A DNA stretch of 40,150 nucleotides, taken from assembly GCA_016703895.1 (NCBI GenBank), contig JADJBE010000027.1, forward strand, positions 1 to 40,150, written 5' to 3'. The notes under the pieces were generated by a model. That model searched no databases and was not told the DNA's origin. It saw nothing but the letters and a program-made list of their open reading frames with translations. This document shows, in pieces, positions 17,031 to 26,285 of the stretch (the stretch's first letter is position 1; each line of letters starts with the position of its first letter). The translations under genes and the position numbers were made by a program. This DNA is from Pseudomonadota bacterium (GTDB lineage: Bacteria > Pseudomonadota > Gammaproteobacteria > Steroidobacterales > Steroidobacteraceae).

Positions 17031-18374
17031 TCATTGCTGACCATCCGACGCCTCGACACATGCCCGGTAATGTCGGAGCCCCATGACGAGAGCCGCGATG
17101 CCCACCGCTCCGAACACGACGGACGTCACGGCCATGCTGCTTCCGACCTTGTTGGGGTCACCAAAGACTCGATCTGTCAGAAATCCCACCGACACGGGCC
17201 CGAGCATCAGGCCGGCGAGATTTTTGACAATCCAGTAGAGCGCCGTCGCTTGCGCTCGGACCTGGTTCGCGCTGATTGTCACGAGCGCGACAGCTCCCGA
17301 CGCCGCAGCCGCTGCGCCACCTAACACAGTAAGCGCAAAGAAGCTCAGAACAACTGCAGGCGAGCTGGCAATCGGATACAACGTGCTGAATACGACCATG
17401 CCTATGATTCCGCCGATCGTAATACGCATTGCAGAGTCTTTATGACCCGCGCGCGCAAGGCGGTCCGCTGCTGCGCCACCGAGCAAGGTGCCGAGCGGCC
17501 CGAAGACAAGCAAGACCAAACCTAGAGCGAGTCCGATATCGTCTATTTTCCAATCCCAGCGTCGCTGAAACAGGACGACGTTCCATGACGCGACGTAGCC
17601 GATGATCGTGTTCGCACTCAAACCGATGGTTAGCGACGAATAGGCCTGCCAGCGATTACGCATGTACTTAAGCGCGGCCGCGAATGCCTCGCGAGCGCTG
17701 CCCGCATCAAGTGATTGGTTGAGGTCCTGGCGCGCCGGCTCGCGGATGCCTGCCACTAGAATTGCCAGCAATAGCCCGGGCAGGCCCACGATGACGAAGG
17801 CTAGCTGCCAAGAGTGCAAGACGCCGATCACGGGAACATGCAATGGTGGCCACGCCAACATCGGCTCGAGCAACTGGCCACCGACTAAATAGGCGAGGGC
17901 GCTGCCGAGGCTAATCCCCATCATGTAGACGCTGATGGGCCGGGCTCTGCGGTCATGCGGGAAACTGTCGCAGATCAACGATAGTGCGGCAGGCGTGAGC
18001 GTCGCTTCACCGACTCCCACGCCAACCCGCGCCGCAAACAGTTGCTTGAAGTCCTTTGCTAGGCCGCACAGCGCCGTCATCAAGCACCAGACCGAAATAC
18101 CCGCTGCAATGAGGATCTTGCGACTCTTCCTGTCCGCCAGGATTCCTGCGGGATAACCGAGCGTCACATAGAACACTGCGAACGCCGGACCTAACAGTAA
18201 GCCGACCTGCGTGTCCGAGAGTTCGAACGAGCGCTTGATGGGTTCGATCAAGAGGCTCAGGATTTGTCGATCAAAGAAAGACAGGATGTAGGCCAGCGTC
18301 AAGAGCGTGACGGTGTACCAGGCGCGGCTGGCGGACGGATACGGTACAGCAGGGCTGTTCGCGCCGGAGATCAT
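17031..18374 (-). CDS. MFS transporter (spinster-like)
   Basis: An intact major facilitator of about 447 residues. It begins RAWYTVTLLTLAYILSFFDR and has GYPAGILADRKSRK between helices 2 and 3 and AARVGVGVGEATLTPAA in helix 4. Twelve membrane helices are expected. The start at 18374 (MISGANSPAV) gives a normal short cytoplasmic N-terminus; an in-frame start at 18452 would add 26 residues, and neither has a strong ribosome-binding site. It resembles the truncated transporter at 9904. Its likely role is uptake of a small organic acid or amine from the periplasm. The 261 bases between it and the LysR gene (18375-18635) show no other gene. Confidence 0.9.
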   Translation of the reverse strand: MISGANSPAVPYPSASRAWYTVTLLTLAYILSFFDRQILSLLIEPIKRSFELSDTQVGLLLGPAFAVFYVTLGYPAGILADRKSRKILIAAGISVWCLMTALCGLAKDFKQLFAARVGVGVGEATLTPAALSLICDSFPHDRRARPISVYMMGISLGSALAYLVGGQLLEPMLAWPPLHVPVIGVLHSWQLAFVIVGLPGLLLAILVAGIREPARQDLNQSLDAGSAREAFAAALKYMRNRWQAYSSLTIGLSANTIIGYVASWNVVLFQRRWDWKIDDIGLALGLVLLVFGPLGTLLGGAAADRLARAGHKDSAMRITIGGIIGMVVFSTLYPIASSPAVVLSFFALTVLGGAAAAASGAVALVTISANQVRAQATALYWIVKNLAGLMLGPVSVGFLTDRVFGDPNKVGSSMAVTSVVFGAVGIAALVMGLRHYRACVEASDGQQ

Positions 18375-18635
18375 CACGCCAGACACCTGAAACGTTTGCC
18401 GTGCGTTGCGGAGCGATATGCGCTCGATTCCATTGCGTAATCTCCGGATCAATCAGTGTCGTATTGCAGCACTCTTGCTCTGTCTCGTATAGCGCCATGT
18501 TAGGCTCGGCGTCATCCGGCTGGCACCGGAAGCCGTGCGATAGAGCCAAATGTTTTCTGTATGGCCACCGAGAACTTTTGCACCCTCCGAGATCGAACCG
18601 TCGCTGTTCGTTACGCGCATTGACGCTGAATCGAT

Positions 18636-19595
18636 TCAGGTCGGACCGTTGAATTGGTGCAGTTCAGCGGCAGCCGTCCGGATTTCTGCGATCAATGACT
18701 GCGCAACGGGCGAAAGCGTCGTACTTCGGATGACGCGAATGAACGCTCGACGCACTCGCTCGAGTCCAGGAACTCGGTACGCGCGAAACAGGCCTCCCGC
18801 TGTTGTGTTCATGATCTGCGGGGCCAGCCACAGCGAGGTGAGACTCACGCAGTCGCTCAGCAGTAGAAGGTTAATACCGGTCGCCAGGCCCGCATTTCGA
18901 ATGACGTGCCGTGGGGGTTGCAAACCCGCGACATGGAATGATTCGCACAGAAATTGATAGTCTTCTTCTCGTGATTGAGATACCAGCCACGTGAGGGATT
19001 GCAGGTCCGCCAACTGCGGCGGCGACACACTAGCAATTGGATGACCTGCACGCATCACAACGAAGTCGCGGTCCTCAAATAGGAACAGTTGTTCAACGTT
19101 GTCGCCCAGCTTGATCGCGATCGGCGGCGCGCCGACCATGATGTCGATTTCTCCGCGCAGCAAGAGCCCATACATTCGTTGACTCGTGCCCTCGCGCACC
19201 GTGACTTCGATGTCAGGATGCTTGGCGAGCAGTCGCGTCAATGCCAGCGGCACGACTTGCGCGCTCAGAACTTCACTGACTCCAATTCTCACCGAGCCGG
19301 CAGACGCTGATTGAAGTGCTTGCAGGCTTTCTATCGTCCGTTTGGATTCTGCAAGGAGTGCGCGCGCATGATGCGCAAGCCGCTGTCCATAGTCAGTTGC
19401 GACGGTGCCCGACTCGTCGCGCTCAAAGAGCGGAACCCCGAGCGTGCTTTCTAAGGAAGCAATGGAGTAAGCCACCGCTTGCTGGGTGAGGTTGATCGCC
19501 CGCGCTGCTTTCGCAAAGGAACCGTGTTCCACTACGGCTAGAAACCGCCAAAGTAACTTCAGCTCCAAGCGTTCCGATGATGTCATATCAACCAT
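18636..19595 (-). CDS. LysR-family transcriptional regulator
   Basis: A complete LysR-type regulator of 319 residues. The winged HTH is at about 12-70 (FLAVVEHGSFAKAARAINLT, QQAVAYSIASLESTLGVPLF). The effector-binding domain follows from about residue 95 (GSVRIGVSEVLSAQVVPLAL onward). It is transcribed divergently from the thiamine-diphosphate enzyme at 19774, the usual LysR layout, so that gene is its most likely target. The effector is presumably a pathway intermediate. An alternative start three codons later (MTSSERLELK) is equally plausible. Confidence 0.92.
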   Translation of the reverse strand: MVDMTSSERLELKLLWRFLAVVEHGSFAKAARAINLTQQAVAYSIASLESTLGVPLFERDESGTVATDYGQRLAHHARALLAESKRTIESLQALQSASAGSVRIGVSEVLSAQVVPLALTRLLAKHPDIEVTVREGTSQRMYGLLLRGEIDIMVGAPPIAIKLGDNVEQLFLFEDRDFVVMRAGHPIASVSPPQLADLQSLTWLVSQSREEDYQFLCESFHVAGLQPPRHVIRNAGLATGINLLLLSDCVSLTSLWLAPQIMNTTAGGLFRAYRVPGLERVRRAFIRVIRSTTLSPVAQSLIAEIRTAAAELHQFNGPT

Positions 19596-19773
19596 TATCC
19601 TTGGGTCATCGGGTAATCGAAGCTACTGATCGGATCGCGGATCTGATGGCAGGACTCCGATGTAAGGATTGTTTGATGGGGGCCAAGAACTTTCTGAGTG
19701 CGATGCGTTTGGCTTGGGTTAAGACTTTCGGAGTATTGTTCCGAATCCTGTGACACCAGATCGAGCGTATCAA
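19596..19773. promoter_or_regulatory. Divergent LysR control region
   Basis: This 178-bp gap lies between the LysR gene and the thiamine-diphosphate enzyme. A direct repeat CGGATC occurs at 19631-19636 and 19638-19643. A LysR binding site is expected here, but I could not single out a convincing T-N11-A dyad. Confidence 0.4.
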
Positions 19774-21483
19774 ATGTCAAACTCCATTACCTCCGCCAAC
19801 GCGGTTCGTTGCGTGCTGCAGCAGTACGCCGTTCGCAGCGTGTTTGCGCTAGCAGGCGCTTCGCAGTCGGTGTTGCTCGATGAGCTGGATAAGAACGGCA
19901 TACGCATCGTTCAATCCCGACACGAGACGGCGACCGTCGGCGCGGCCGATGGTTATGCCCGCACGCGCCGCGGCGTCGGGGTGGCTGTAATCAATGCGGA
20001 CCAGGGCATGGCCAATGCCGTCACAGGTGTGCAATCGGCGTTTGAGGCATGCTCGCCGGTTGTGATTCTGGTGGGCCGTGAACCGCATACTTGGCTGGAA
20101 CCGGAGCACCCGGTTGACCACGATGAGCTCGCCGTCCTTCGGCACGTGACCAAGTGGGCCCGCACGTGCCATTCGGCCGCGCGCTTGGCTGAGTATGTAG
20201 AAATCGCATGCCGAAAGGCCCTTTCGGGCCGTCCCGGACCGTGCGTGGTTGCTTATCCTAAGGATCTTTTGACACGCGAGGTCTCGCTCGGCATCGCGCC
20301 TGCCACTGCAAGAATTCAGAGAGCACGGCCCGCTCCCGACCCGACTGCCGTGGCAGATGCCGCGAACCTTTTCGCGCATGCCAAGCGACCTGTTGTGATT
20401 GCGGGCAGCGGGGCCTATTGGTCTGGCGCTGATCACGTTTTGCGCCGATTCTCGGAACGCTTTGGCGTGCCCATCCTCATGAATGCCATGGGTCGAGGCT
20501 TGGTTCCTGAAGATCTCAATCTGGGCTGGCCCTGGCCGGTTGCGCAAACAGCCGTTGGCCAAGCGGACTTGGTCGTGTGGGCGGGAGCTCGTCCGACTCG
20601 CAGGCTCGGCTATGGCCTTGCGCCGCGCTTTTCCCCCCAAGCGCACATGATTCAGATCGATATATGCGCAGAGGAGTTGTCCAGAAACAGACCCATGGAC
20701 GTACCGATGCTGGCGGACGTCAAGCTGGCGATCGAACAGTTGCATGGTGCACTTGATGCCCAAGGCGCACCGCGCGGCGATGCCAGGTGGCTAAGCGAGG
20801 CGCTAGTCGACCGCGTCGGCGTGTTCGTGGAGAAGTCGGAGCAGCAAACGCCGCAAGTCAACCCGTACCGTATCGGAACGGAGCTTATGCAACGCATCGG
20901 TTCCGGAACGCTGCTGGTAAACGATGGCGCCGTCATTCTGACCCGAATGTTTGGTGTATTGAGGTTCAGCGTCCCGGGAGCGTACGCCGACACGTACCCG
21001 CTCGGATCGATGGGGATGGGAACCCCACTCGCGATTGGTGCTGCCGTAGCCGAGCAGGATTTCGCTGCCGATGAAAACAGAGCGCCGCGTAAGGTGGTGC
21101 TGGTGACCGGTGACGGTTCCTTCGGATTCTATCCGAGCGAACTCGCGACAGCGGTGATCGAGAATCTGCCGATCACGGTTATCGTCGCTAACAATCGCTC
21201 GTGGGGTAACGAGTTGATCATGCAACCGGCGGTGATTGGTCGTACGCTCAACGCTGATCTCGGTGATATTGACTATGCGGCCATTGGCCGAGCAATGGGC
21301 CTTTTCAGCGAAGTTGCTTCTAGCAATAGCGAACTGCCGGGCGCGCTCGACGCGGTTCTGGCGAGTTCGCGCGCATCTCTGCTTGATGTTCGTGTTACCG
21401 AATCACCGCTTGAAGCGCGTGAAATGACGCTGTTCTACACCGACGTCGAGAATACCCGAGCACGGCATTTTTCCCACCTGTAA
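19774..21483 (+). CDS. Thiamine-diphosphate-dependent enzyme (acetolactate synthase/decarboxylase family)
   Basis: About 569 residues with the three-domain layout of the POX/acetolactate synthase/benzoylformate decarboxylase family. The catalytic Glu is in SRHETATVGAADGYAR (E51). The central domain reads RPVVIAGSGAYWSGADHVL. The diphosphate- and Mg-binding motif is GDGSFGFYPSELATAV at about 446, ending VIVANNRSWGNE. The start at 19774 (MSNSITSANA) is preferred to the GTG at 19750. No signal peptide is present, so it should be cytoplasmic. Plausible activities are 2-oxo-acid decarboxylation, acyloin formation or 2-hydroxyacyl-CoA cleavage; the sequence alone does not decide. It is the likely target of the divergent LysR regulator. 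Confidence 0.88.
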   Translation: MSNSITSANAVRCVLQQYAVRSVFALAGASQSVLLDELDKNGIRIVQSRHETATVGAADGYARTRRGVGVAVINADQGMANAVTGVQSAFEACSPVVILVGREPHTWLEPEHPVDHDELAVLRHVTKWARTCHSAARLAEYVEIACRKALSGRPGPCVVAYPKDLLTREVSLGIAPATARIQRARPAPDPTAVADAANLFAHAKRPVVIAGSGAYWSGADHVLRRFSERFGVPILMNAMGRGLVPEDLNLGWPWPVAQTAVGQADLVVWAGARPTRRLGYGLAPRFSPQAHMIQIDICAEELSRNRPMDVPMLADVKLAIEQLHGALDAQGAPRGDARWLSEALVDRVGVFVEKSEQQTPQVNPYRIGTELMQRIGSGTLLVNDGAVILTRMFGVLRFSVPGAYADTYPLGSMGMGTPLAIGAAVAEQDFAADENRAPRKVVLVTGDGSFGFYPSELATAVIENLPITVIVANNRSWGNELIMQPAVIGRTLNADLGDIDYAAIGRAMGLFSEVASSNSELPGALDAVLASSRASLLDVRVTESPLEAREMTLFYTDVENTRARHFSHL

Positions 21484-21662
21484 CTAGTTTCGTTTGGGAC
21501 TTCAAAAAAGTCGGAGCAGAGCCGTGTCGCGTCGCGCCCATCCGCTCGGTTCTGCCCCGTCCTGCCAAGGTCGCAACAGACGCGCTGAGGCAAGTGGTTA
21601 GTAATCTACCTGTGCAAGCAGGCTAATGTAGAACATCCGCAAGTCAGAAGGATGCAACCATC

Positions 21663-22630
21663 ATGTCCATGAATCGACGGGATCTCCTGCAGCGACTCGG
21701 CGGTATTGGCGCCGCTGGGACTGCTGCGCTATTGGCAACTCCGGCGCGTTCAGCAACTGCCGGTGCGGGCAATTCGGCGGCGTTGAAGGGCCCCTACCTG
21801 GATTTGACCACGGGCGTCGGGAACAAAACGGCCATGGCAAGGATGTCTGGTGACCTGGACACCGCCAAACAGAAGCAAAGTTGGTTTAGCGGCGTGGTGA
21901 TGGCAGTTCGGCTCGACGCGGACATTGAAGACCTATTCGGATTTGAGGGTTTGAGTTCGTCGCGAATCCAGGTGCAGACGACGGCTCCTATTTGAAGCTC
22001 AATCGTGAGGTGGGCCTTTACACCGATTTACGGTCTTGCAAAGTGCTGGAGACATGGCACAACCGCTTCCTGGACGAGAAAGTGAAGGTCGTGCCGATTG
22101 CCAATGATCCGTTCAATTTCGTCATCACCGAATTTGCGCAAGGGGATCCGATGGATGCCGGGCGCACTAGCGAGCGACGTCCGCTCATCCTTCCTTGGCG
22201 GCAGCGCGGCGGCCTGCTCGAATTGCAGGAGCGTGTTCACTACAGCCACCCGAATCATCTGACTCCGGACAAATGGGTGCGGGAATCGTCCGGCCCGATG
22301 ATCTACGCCAGTGAAATGACGACTACCTTCATTGACCCGGCGGATATGCAAAATCCAAGTGTCACGGGGCTGCCTTGGCACGGCTCCTGGGTCCGCAAGA
22401 CACCGTGGCTACCCTGGATGCTCATGGGGCTAGCACCAGGACACTGCCTGTACACCTGCACTATAGGGTCCGGTCAGGATCTCGAAGCGGTGCACTCCCG
22501 TCCGGTGCTGGACTATGTCACGAAGCACTATCGCAATTACTTCGAAGCGCCCATCGAATGGGATGGCAAGAAGAATCGTACCAGCCTGGAGAATTACGTT
22601 CTGGAGCAGAAGCCAACGCCTCCGAAATAG
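21663..22630 (+). pseudogene. Tat-exported DUF1838 protein, single frameshift
   Basis: The gene begins MSMNRRDLLQRLGGIGAAG, a Tat signal, after AAGGA. The first frame stops at 21995. A second frame reads KLNREVGLYTDLRSCKVLET onward to 22630. The expected join, based on the relative at 39061, is GFEFVANPGADDGSYLKLNR; it needs one extra G near 21949, and with it the spacing matches the relative exactly. The DUF1838 signature WLPWMLMGLAPG is present near the end (the relative has WLPWLLMGQPPG). The gene is either recently broken or contains a sequencing error. The 215 bases that follow, up to the next convergent gene, hold nothing recognisable. Confidence 0.85.
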
Positions 22631-22845
22631 CCCGATGATTGGCTCGGTGAGCGCATAGTCGTAAATCACTGGTGCGCCGCTTCTTGCCAACATCAGCAAT
22701 GGCTTCAAAACAGATCGTGAGTTTCCCCACGCACTAACCAAGCGAGTGCAACTCCGGGACGCGGCTTGCGATCGAGCAGCGGATAAGCCGTGGCATGGTC
22801 GGATTTGGCATCCCATGGCAGCTGGTTTCGGTCGCTCGGAATATA

Positions 22846-23754
22846 CTATGCCCAGGTAAGTGGTTCGTTGAGTGCCCCCGGGAGCTTCTTGTTGCTACGC
22901 TCGACGAATTGTCGCGGTAGCTCGTCGAGCGACTTAACGATGACACCTTCGTTACGCCACAACATGGCTCCCGGCTTGCCGCGCATCTTGAGCCAGGATT
23001 GCCATTCCGTTTGACTCGTCCACGAATACAGGCTGGGAATCATGGTTAGCTTCTTGTTAGCGACATCAGCGATCCGACATGCCCAGCAATCGAGCGTCAT
23101 TTCAGTTTTGTGAAAGCCGGTCGAGCGCTCCTTCCAACGCGTAAAAGCGTGTCGTGAAATCCATACCTGGTCGTCGATGAAGCGCCAATCGAGCAGCACT
23201 GGTCGATCGAATACGGTGCTTTCCATGGTGAAATTCGCGCTGTATTCCGGGCCTTTTGCCGTCATCACGCTGCCACTGATGCCACCGCGAAAGGTCGGCA
23301 CCGTGAGCTTCTCGTCCGTGTAGGGATTGTCGTACTCGTCTAGATACGCCCCCGTCTTCGGATCCAGATAGAACAACCAGCCGCGCGATCGCTCCTCTAC
23401 CGCGCCGTCGGCACGCTGGCGCGACATACGCATTCCGCCGCCTTCGACGCGATACATCAGGCGGCCATAGTCCGCGATCGCCGGCCCGTCACCTGGGACC
23501 AAACCAAATACCTGTCCGGCTACATAGTTGTAAACGGGCTTGCCGGACAAGTCGCCCTGAAGTCGGCCGAGGGTTTTTACATTGAACGCCGGATCGTCTG
23601 TTGGCAAACGGGCGCTGTCCTTGGCAGCCGTGCGTGTCGGGACCGTTGCGGCCAGAGCCGCGGGCCCAAAGCTCGCAATACCGCCGGCCGCCACCGATCC
23701 GGCGAGTAAAGCGCGGCGCATTAGATCGGGTCTTGCAGCATCGATATCGCGCAT
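22846..23754 (-). CDS. Tat-exported DUF1838 protein
   Basis: A 302-residue protein of unknown function with an N-terminal Tat-type signal (RPDLMRRALLAGSVAAGGIA). The start at 23754 follows TAGGAG. DUF1838 landmarks are FNVKTLGRLQGDLSGKPVYN, LFYLDPKTGAYLDEYDNPYT, HAFTRWKERSTGFHKTEMTL and WTSQTEWQSWLKMRGKPGAM (the W..W..M.G.PG motif). It is closely related to the gene at 25422, so the two are duplicates. It is transcribed divergently from the flavoenzyme at 23925, suggesting shared control and a joint role in the periplasm. No catalytic residues are known for the family. Confidence 0.9.
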   Translation of the reverse strand: MRDIDAARPDLMRRALLAGSVAAGGIASFGPAALAATVPTRTAAKDSARLPTDDPAFNVKTLGRLQGDLSGKPVYNYVAGQVFGLVPGDGPAIADYGRLMYRVEGGGMRMSRQRADGAVEERSRGWLFYLDPKTGAYLDEYDNPYTDEKLTVPTFRGGISGSVMTAKGPEYSANFTMESTVFDRPVLLDWRFIDDQVWISRHAFTRWKERSTGFHKTEMTLDCWACRIADVANKKLTMIPSLYSWTSQTEWQSWLKMRGKPGAMLWRNEGVIVKSLDELPRQFVERSNKKLPGALNEPLTWA

Positions 23755-23924
23755 AATTGACTCCTAGCAAACGATCGTTGCGAAGGGATCATAGCTGAAT
23801 AATTGGACGGTAAGATCAGTCTGTGCTGCTAGAGTAGATGATCGCAAATATTCCACACTAGGCAATCTGCGACGATTGATAGAAAGAGGCCATACGTACC
23901 CACTCCGAGACCAGGTAGCGTCAA
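23755..23924. promoter_or_regulatory. Divergent control region between DUF1838 and flavoenzyme copy 2
   Basis: The gap of 170 bases contains AT-rich stretches (around 23797-23805 and 23846-23856) and must hold promoters for both genes. I found no clear consensus boxes. Confidence 0.3.
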
Positions 23925-25391
23925 ATGCCAACCGTCAGCAGACGTCGAGCGATAGTTCTAGGTGCCGCCGGAGCGCTGGCAACCAATCATTTGCAGACAT
24001 CGATCGCGCGTGGCGCCCACGCGCCAAACGTTCGCCTACAGACCACTCGCAGCGATGTGTTGGTCATTGGCGCGGGCCTATCAGGTCTCAACGCGGCGCT
24101 GACACTCGAGAGTCAAGGGATGAGCGTGACCGTGCTAGAAGCACGTGATCGGATCGGTGGGCGACTGTACACGCTCAACGATGTCATCGGTGCACCCGAG
24201 GCAGGTGGAAATGGCATTGGTCACTCGTATGCACGATTGTTAGATCTCGCCGCTCGACTCGGCGTCGATCTGGTGCCCGAACGACTGCGCACTGAGCCGC
24301 GCGAGAACACCGCGCTGCACATCCGCGATCAATTCATCCGTTTAGACGATTGGCCGAAGCACCGATTCAATCCGCATCCGGATGAGTTGCGGGACCTCAC
24401 GCCGTGGCAGATCATTTTCAGTTTTCTCAATAGCCGGGTGCCTCAAATGGAGTTGGATGGCTGGCAGCAACCGACCAACGCGTATCTTGACGTTCCGATC
24501 GCGGGGTACTTGCGCGATCAAGGTTTGAACGACGAAACAATTCGGCTGGCCGATAAGTTCAGTTCTTATGGCACGAATCTTTGGCAGACCTCGCTATTGC
24601 AGCTCTGCCACGTGTTTACTTTTGCCCGGGTCTCCATGGCCATCGGGGCCGGACGCGGCGCAATGAGCGTCAAGGGCGGCAATCAGCGGATGCCGGAGGC
24701 GATGGCCAAGGCTGTTAAGGGAGACATCCTGCAGGGGCGCGCCGTGGCGGCAGTGCGTGTTGATGGCGAGGAGATCGAGGCGCAGTGCACCGATGGCAGT
24801 CGTCACGTGGCACGGTTTCTAGTGATGTCGTTGCCATTCTCGGCGTTGCGGCTACTGACGATCGAACCGGCTTTGCACGGACTTCAAGCAGAGGCGGTCG
24901 CGACGCTCCCTTATCATGCGGCGTTTCAGGCCCATTTTGCGATTGAGCAGCCGTTCTGGGAGCGCGACGGCTTGCCGCCGTCGTTTTGGTCGGATGGCCC
25001 CATCGAGCGTTTCAATGCGCTTGCGTATGGGCCTAACGACTCGATTTCTTCTTTCATGCACTATTCCAATGGCGACAGTGCGCGGCGCTATGATCTGTTG
25101 CCGGCTGAAGCATCGGCTGCGCTTGTATTGAAAGAGCTGGAACGCATACGGCCCGCCGCCAAAGGGGCACTGCGCCTGGTCCGTGCCTTCTCGTGGCAAC
25201 AAACGCCATATTCGGGCGGTGCCTACGCGTCGTGGATGCCCGGCCAAATTCCGCGCTTCGCGACTGCCATGCGCGCGTCGCACGGACGCATGCATGTCTG
25301 CGGCGAACACACGAGTCAGATGGCTCGCGGCATGGAAGGTGCGTTGGAGTCCGGTGAACGCGTCGCGCTCGAGGTCCTGCAGCGAGCATGA
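23925..25391 (+). CDS. Tat-exported flavin amine oxidase-family dehydrogenase (copy 2)
   Basis: 488 residues. The Tat signal SRRRAIVLGAAGALA is followed by the FAD motif GAGLSG (49-54) and VLEARDRIGGRLYTL. The family-typical segment GIGHSYARLLDLAARLGV and the motif KGGNQRMPEAMA are present. The C-terminal FAD motif is GEHTSQMARGMEGALESG. The lysine position near flavin N5 is Gln335 (HAAFQAHFAIEQPFW). There is no adjacent cytochrome c, so it would have to share one encoded elsewhere in the cluster. Its closest relative here is copy 4 at 32537 (shared LRTEP/PRTEP and DLTPW/HLTPW segments). It lies between two DUF1838 genes, reading away from one and toward the other. Confidence 0.9.
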   Translation: MPTVSRRRAIVLGAAGALATNHLQTSIARGAHAPNVRLQTTRSDVLVIGAGLSGLNAALTLESQGMSVTVLEARDRIGGRLYTLNDVIGAPEAGGNGIGHSYARLLDLAARLGVDLVPERLRTEPRENTALHIRDQFIRLDDWPKHRFNPHPDELRDLTPWQIIFSFLNSRVPQMELDGWQQPTNAYLDVPIAGYLRDQGLNDETIRLADKFSSYGTNLWQTSLLQLCHVFTFARVSMAIGAGRGAMSVKGGNQRMPEAMAKAVKGDILQGRAVAAVRVDGEEIEAQCTDGSRHVARFLVMSLPFSALRLLTIEPALHGLQAEAVATLPYHAAFQAHFAIEQPFWERDGLPPSFWSDGPIERFNALAYGPNDSISSFMHYSNGDSARRYDLLPAEASAALVLKELERIRPAAKGALRLVRAFSWQQTPYSGGAYASWMPGQIPRFATAMRASHGRMHVCGEHTSQMARGMEGALESGERVALEVLQRA

Positions 25392-25421
25392 CGGCGCCTT
25401 AGTTAGCGGCTTGGCCCGCCG

Positions 25422-26285
25422 TCACAGCGCCGTGTCGAAATGCTCCGGCAGCAATGCCCTGGTGCGTGCAACAAACTCCACTGGCAACTCATCGATCGCG
25501 CTCACGACGACGCCGTCGTGACGCCACAACATCGCGCCCGGATGATTGTCCATCTTCAGCCAAGATTGCCATTGTGTCTGGCTGGTCCAGGAATAAGCAT
25601 TGGGGATATGACCGAGGCCGCCATCCGCGACGTCTGCTACGCGACACACCCAGCAATCGAGTGTCATTTCGGTGCGAAAGGTGCCGCTGGAGGATTCCTT
25701 CCAGCGCGTGAAGGCGTGTCGATAGATCCACGCTCGATCGCCAACGAAGTTCCACTCGAGCAGCAGCGGCGTGTCGAACACGGTGCTCTCCATGGGAAAA
25801 CTGGCAATCAGTTCGGGACCTCGCGTGCCGATGACGCCCCCGGTGATACCGGCGCGAAACGTCGGCACTGGCACCCGTTGCAATGTGTACGGATTGAGGT
25901 ACGAATCAATATACGCGCCAGTCTGCACGTCCTTATAGAAAAGCCAGTTTCTCGTGCGCTCTTCGATTGCGTCGTCGTTGCGCAGGCGCGCGCTGCGTAC
26001 CGTACAGCCCTCGGTGCGATACATGAGTCGGCCATACGAGCTAAGCGACGGCCCGTTGCCAGGCTCGAGGCCAAATACCCGACCTTGCCGGTACGCGAAG
26101 ACACGTTTTCCAGACAAGTCGCCCTGTAAACGGCCGAGTGTGCGGACGTTGAACGCCGGATCTTGAATCGGCAGCTTTTCAACATCGACCGATGCTGTCC
26201 GTTTGGTACCCGCCGGCGCGGGAAGTGCCAGAAGACCGCCGGCAGCGAGCGAAAGTAGGCTCTCGCGACGACTAATTGTGTTCAT
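25422..26285 (-). CDS. Tat-exported DUF1838 protein
   Basis: 287 residues with a Tat signal (TISRRESLLSLAAGGLLALP). Key segments are FNVRTLGRLQGDLSGKRVFA, LFYKDVQTGAYIDSYLNPYT, HAFTRWKESSSGTFRTEMTL and WTSQTQWQSWLKMDNHPGAM. It is a close duplicate of the gene at 22846. Its ATG overlaps the stop of the upstream LysR gene (ATGA), so regulator and DUF1838 protein are translationally coupled. It ends 30 bp from the convergent flavoenzyme gene. Its function is unknown; export and linkage suggest a periplasmic partner or enzyme. Confidence 0.9.
   Translation of the reverse strand: MNTISRRESLLSLAAGGLLALPAPAGTKRTASVDVEKLPIQDPAFNVRTLGRLQGDLSGKRVFAYRQGRVFGLEPGNGPSLSSYGRLMYRTEGCTVRSARLRNDDAIEERTRNWLFYKDVQTGAYIDSYLNPYTLQRVPVPTFRAGITGGVIGTRGPELIASFPMESTVFDTPLLLEWNFVGDRAWIYRHAFTRWKESSSGTFRTEMTLDCWVCRVADVADGGLGHIPNAYSWTSQTQWQSWLKMDNHPGAMLWRHDGVVVSAIDELPVEFVARTRALLPEHFDTAL

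Noticed and set aside
19849..20763. Long open frame (304 codons) on the minus strand
   Set aside because: It lies wholly inside the thiamine-diphosphate enzyme gene, has no recognisable motif and is arginine-rich, as expected of an antisense shadow in GC-rich DNA.
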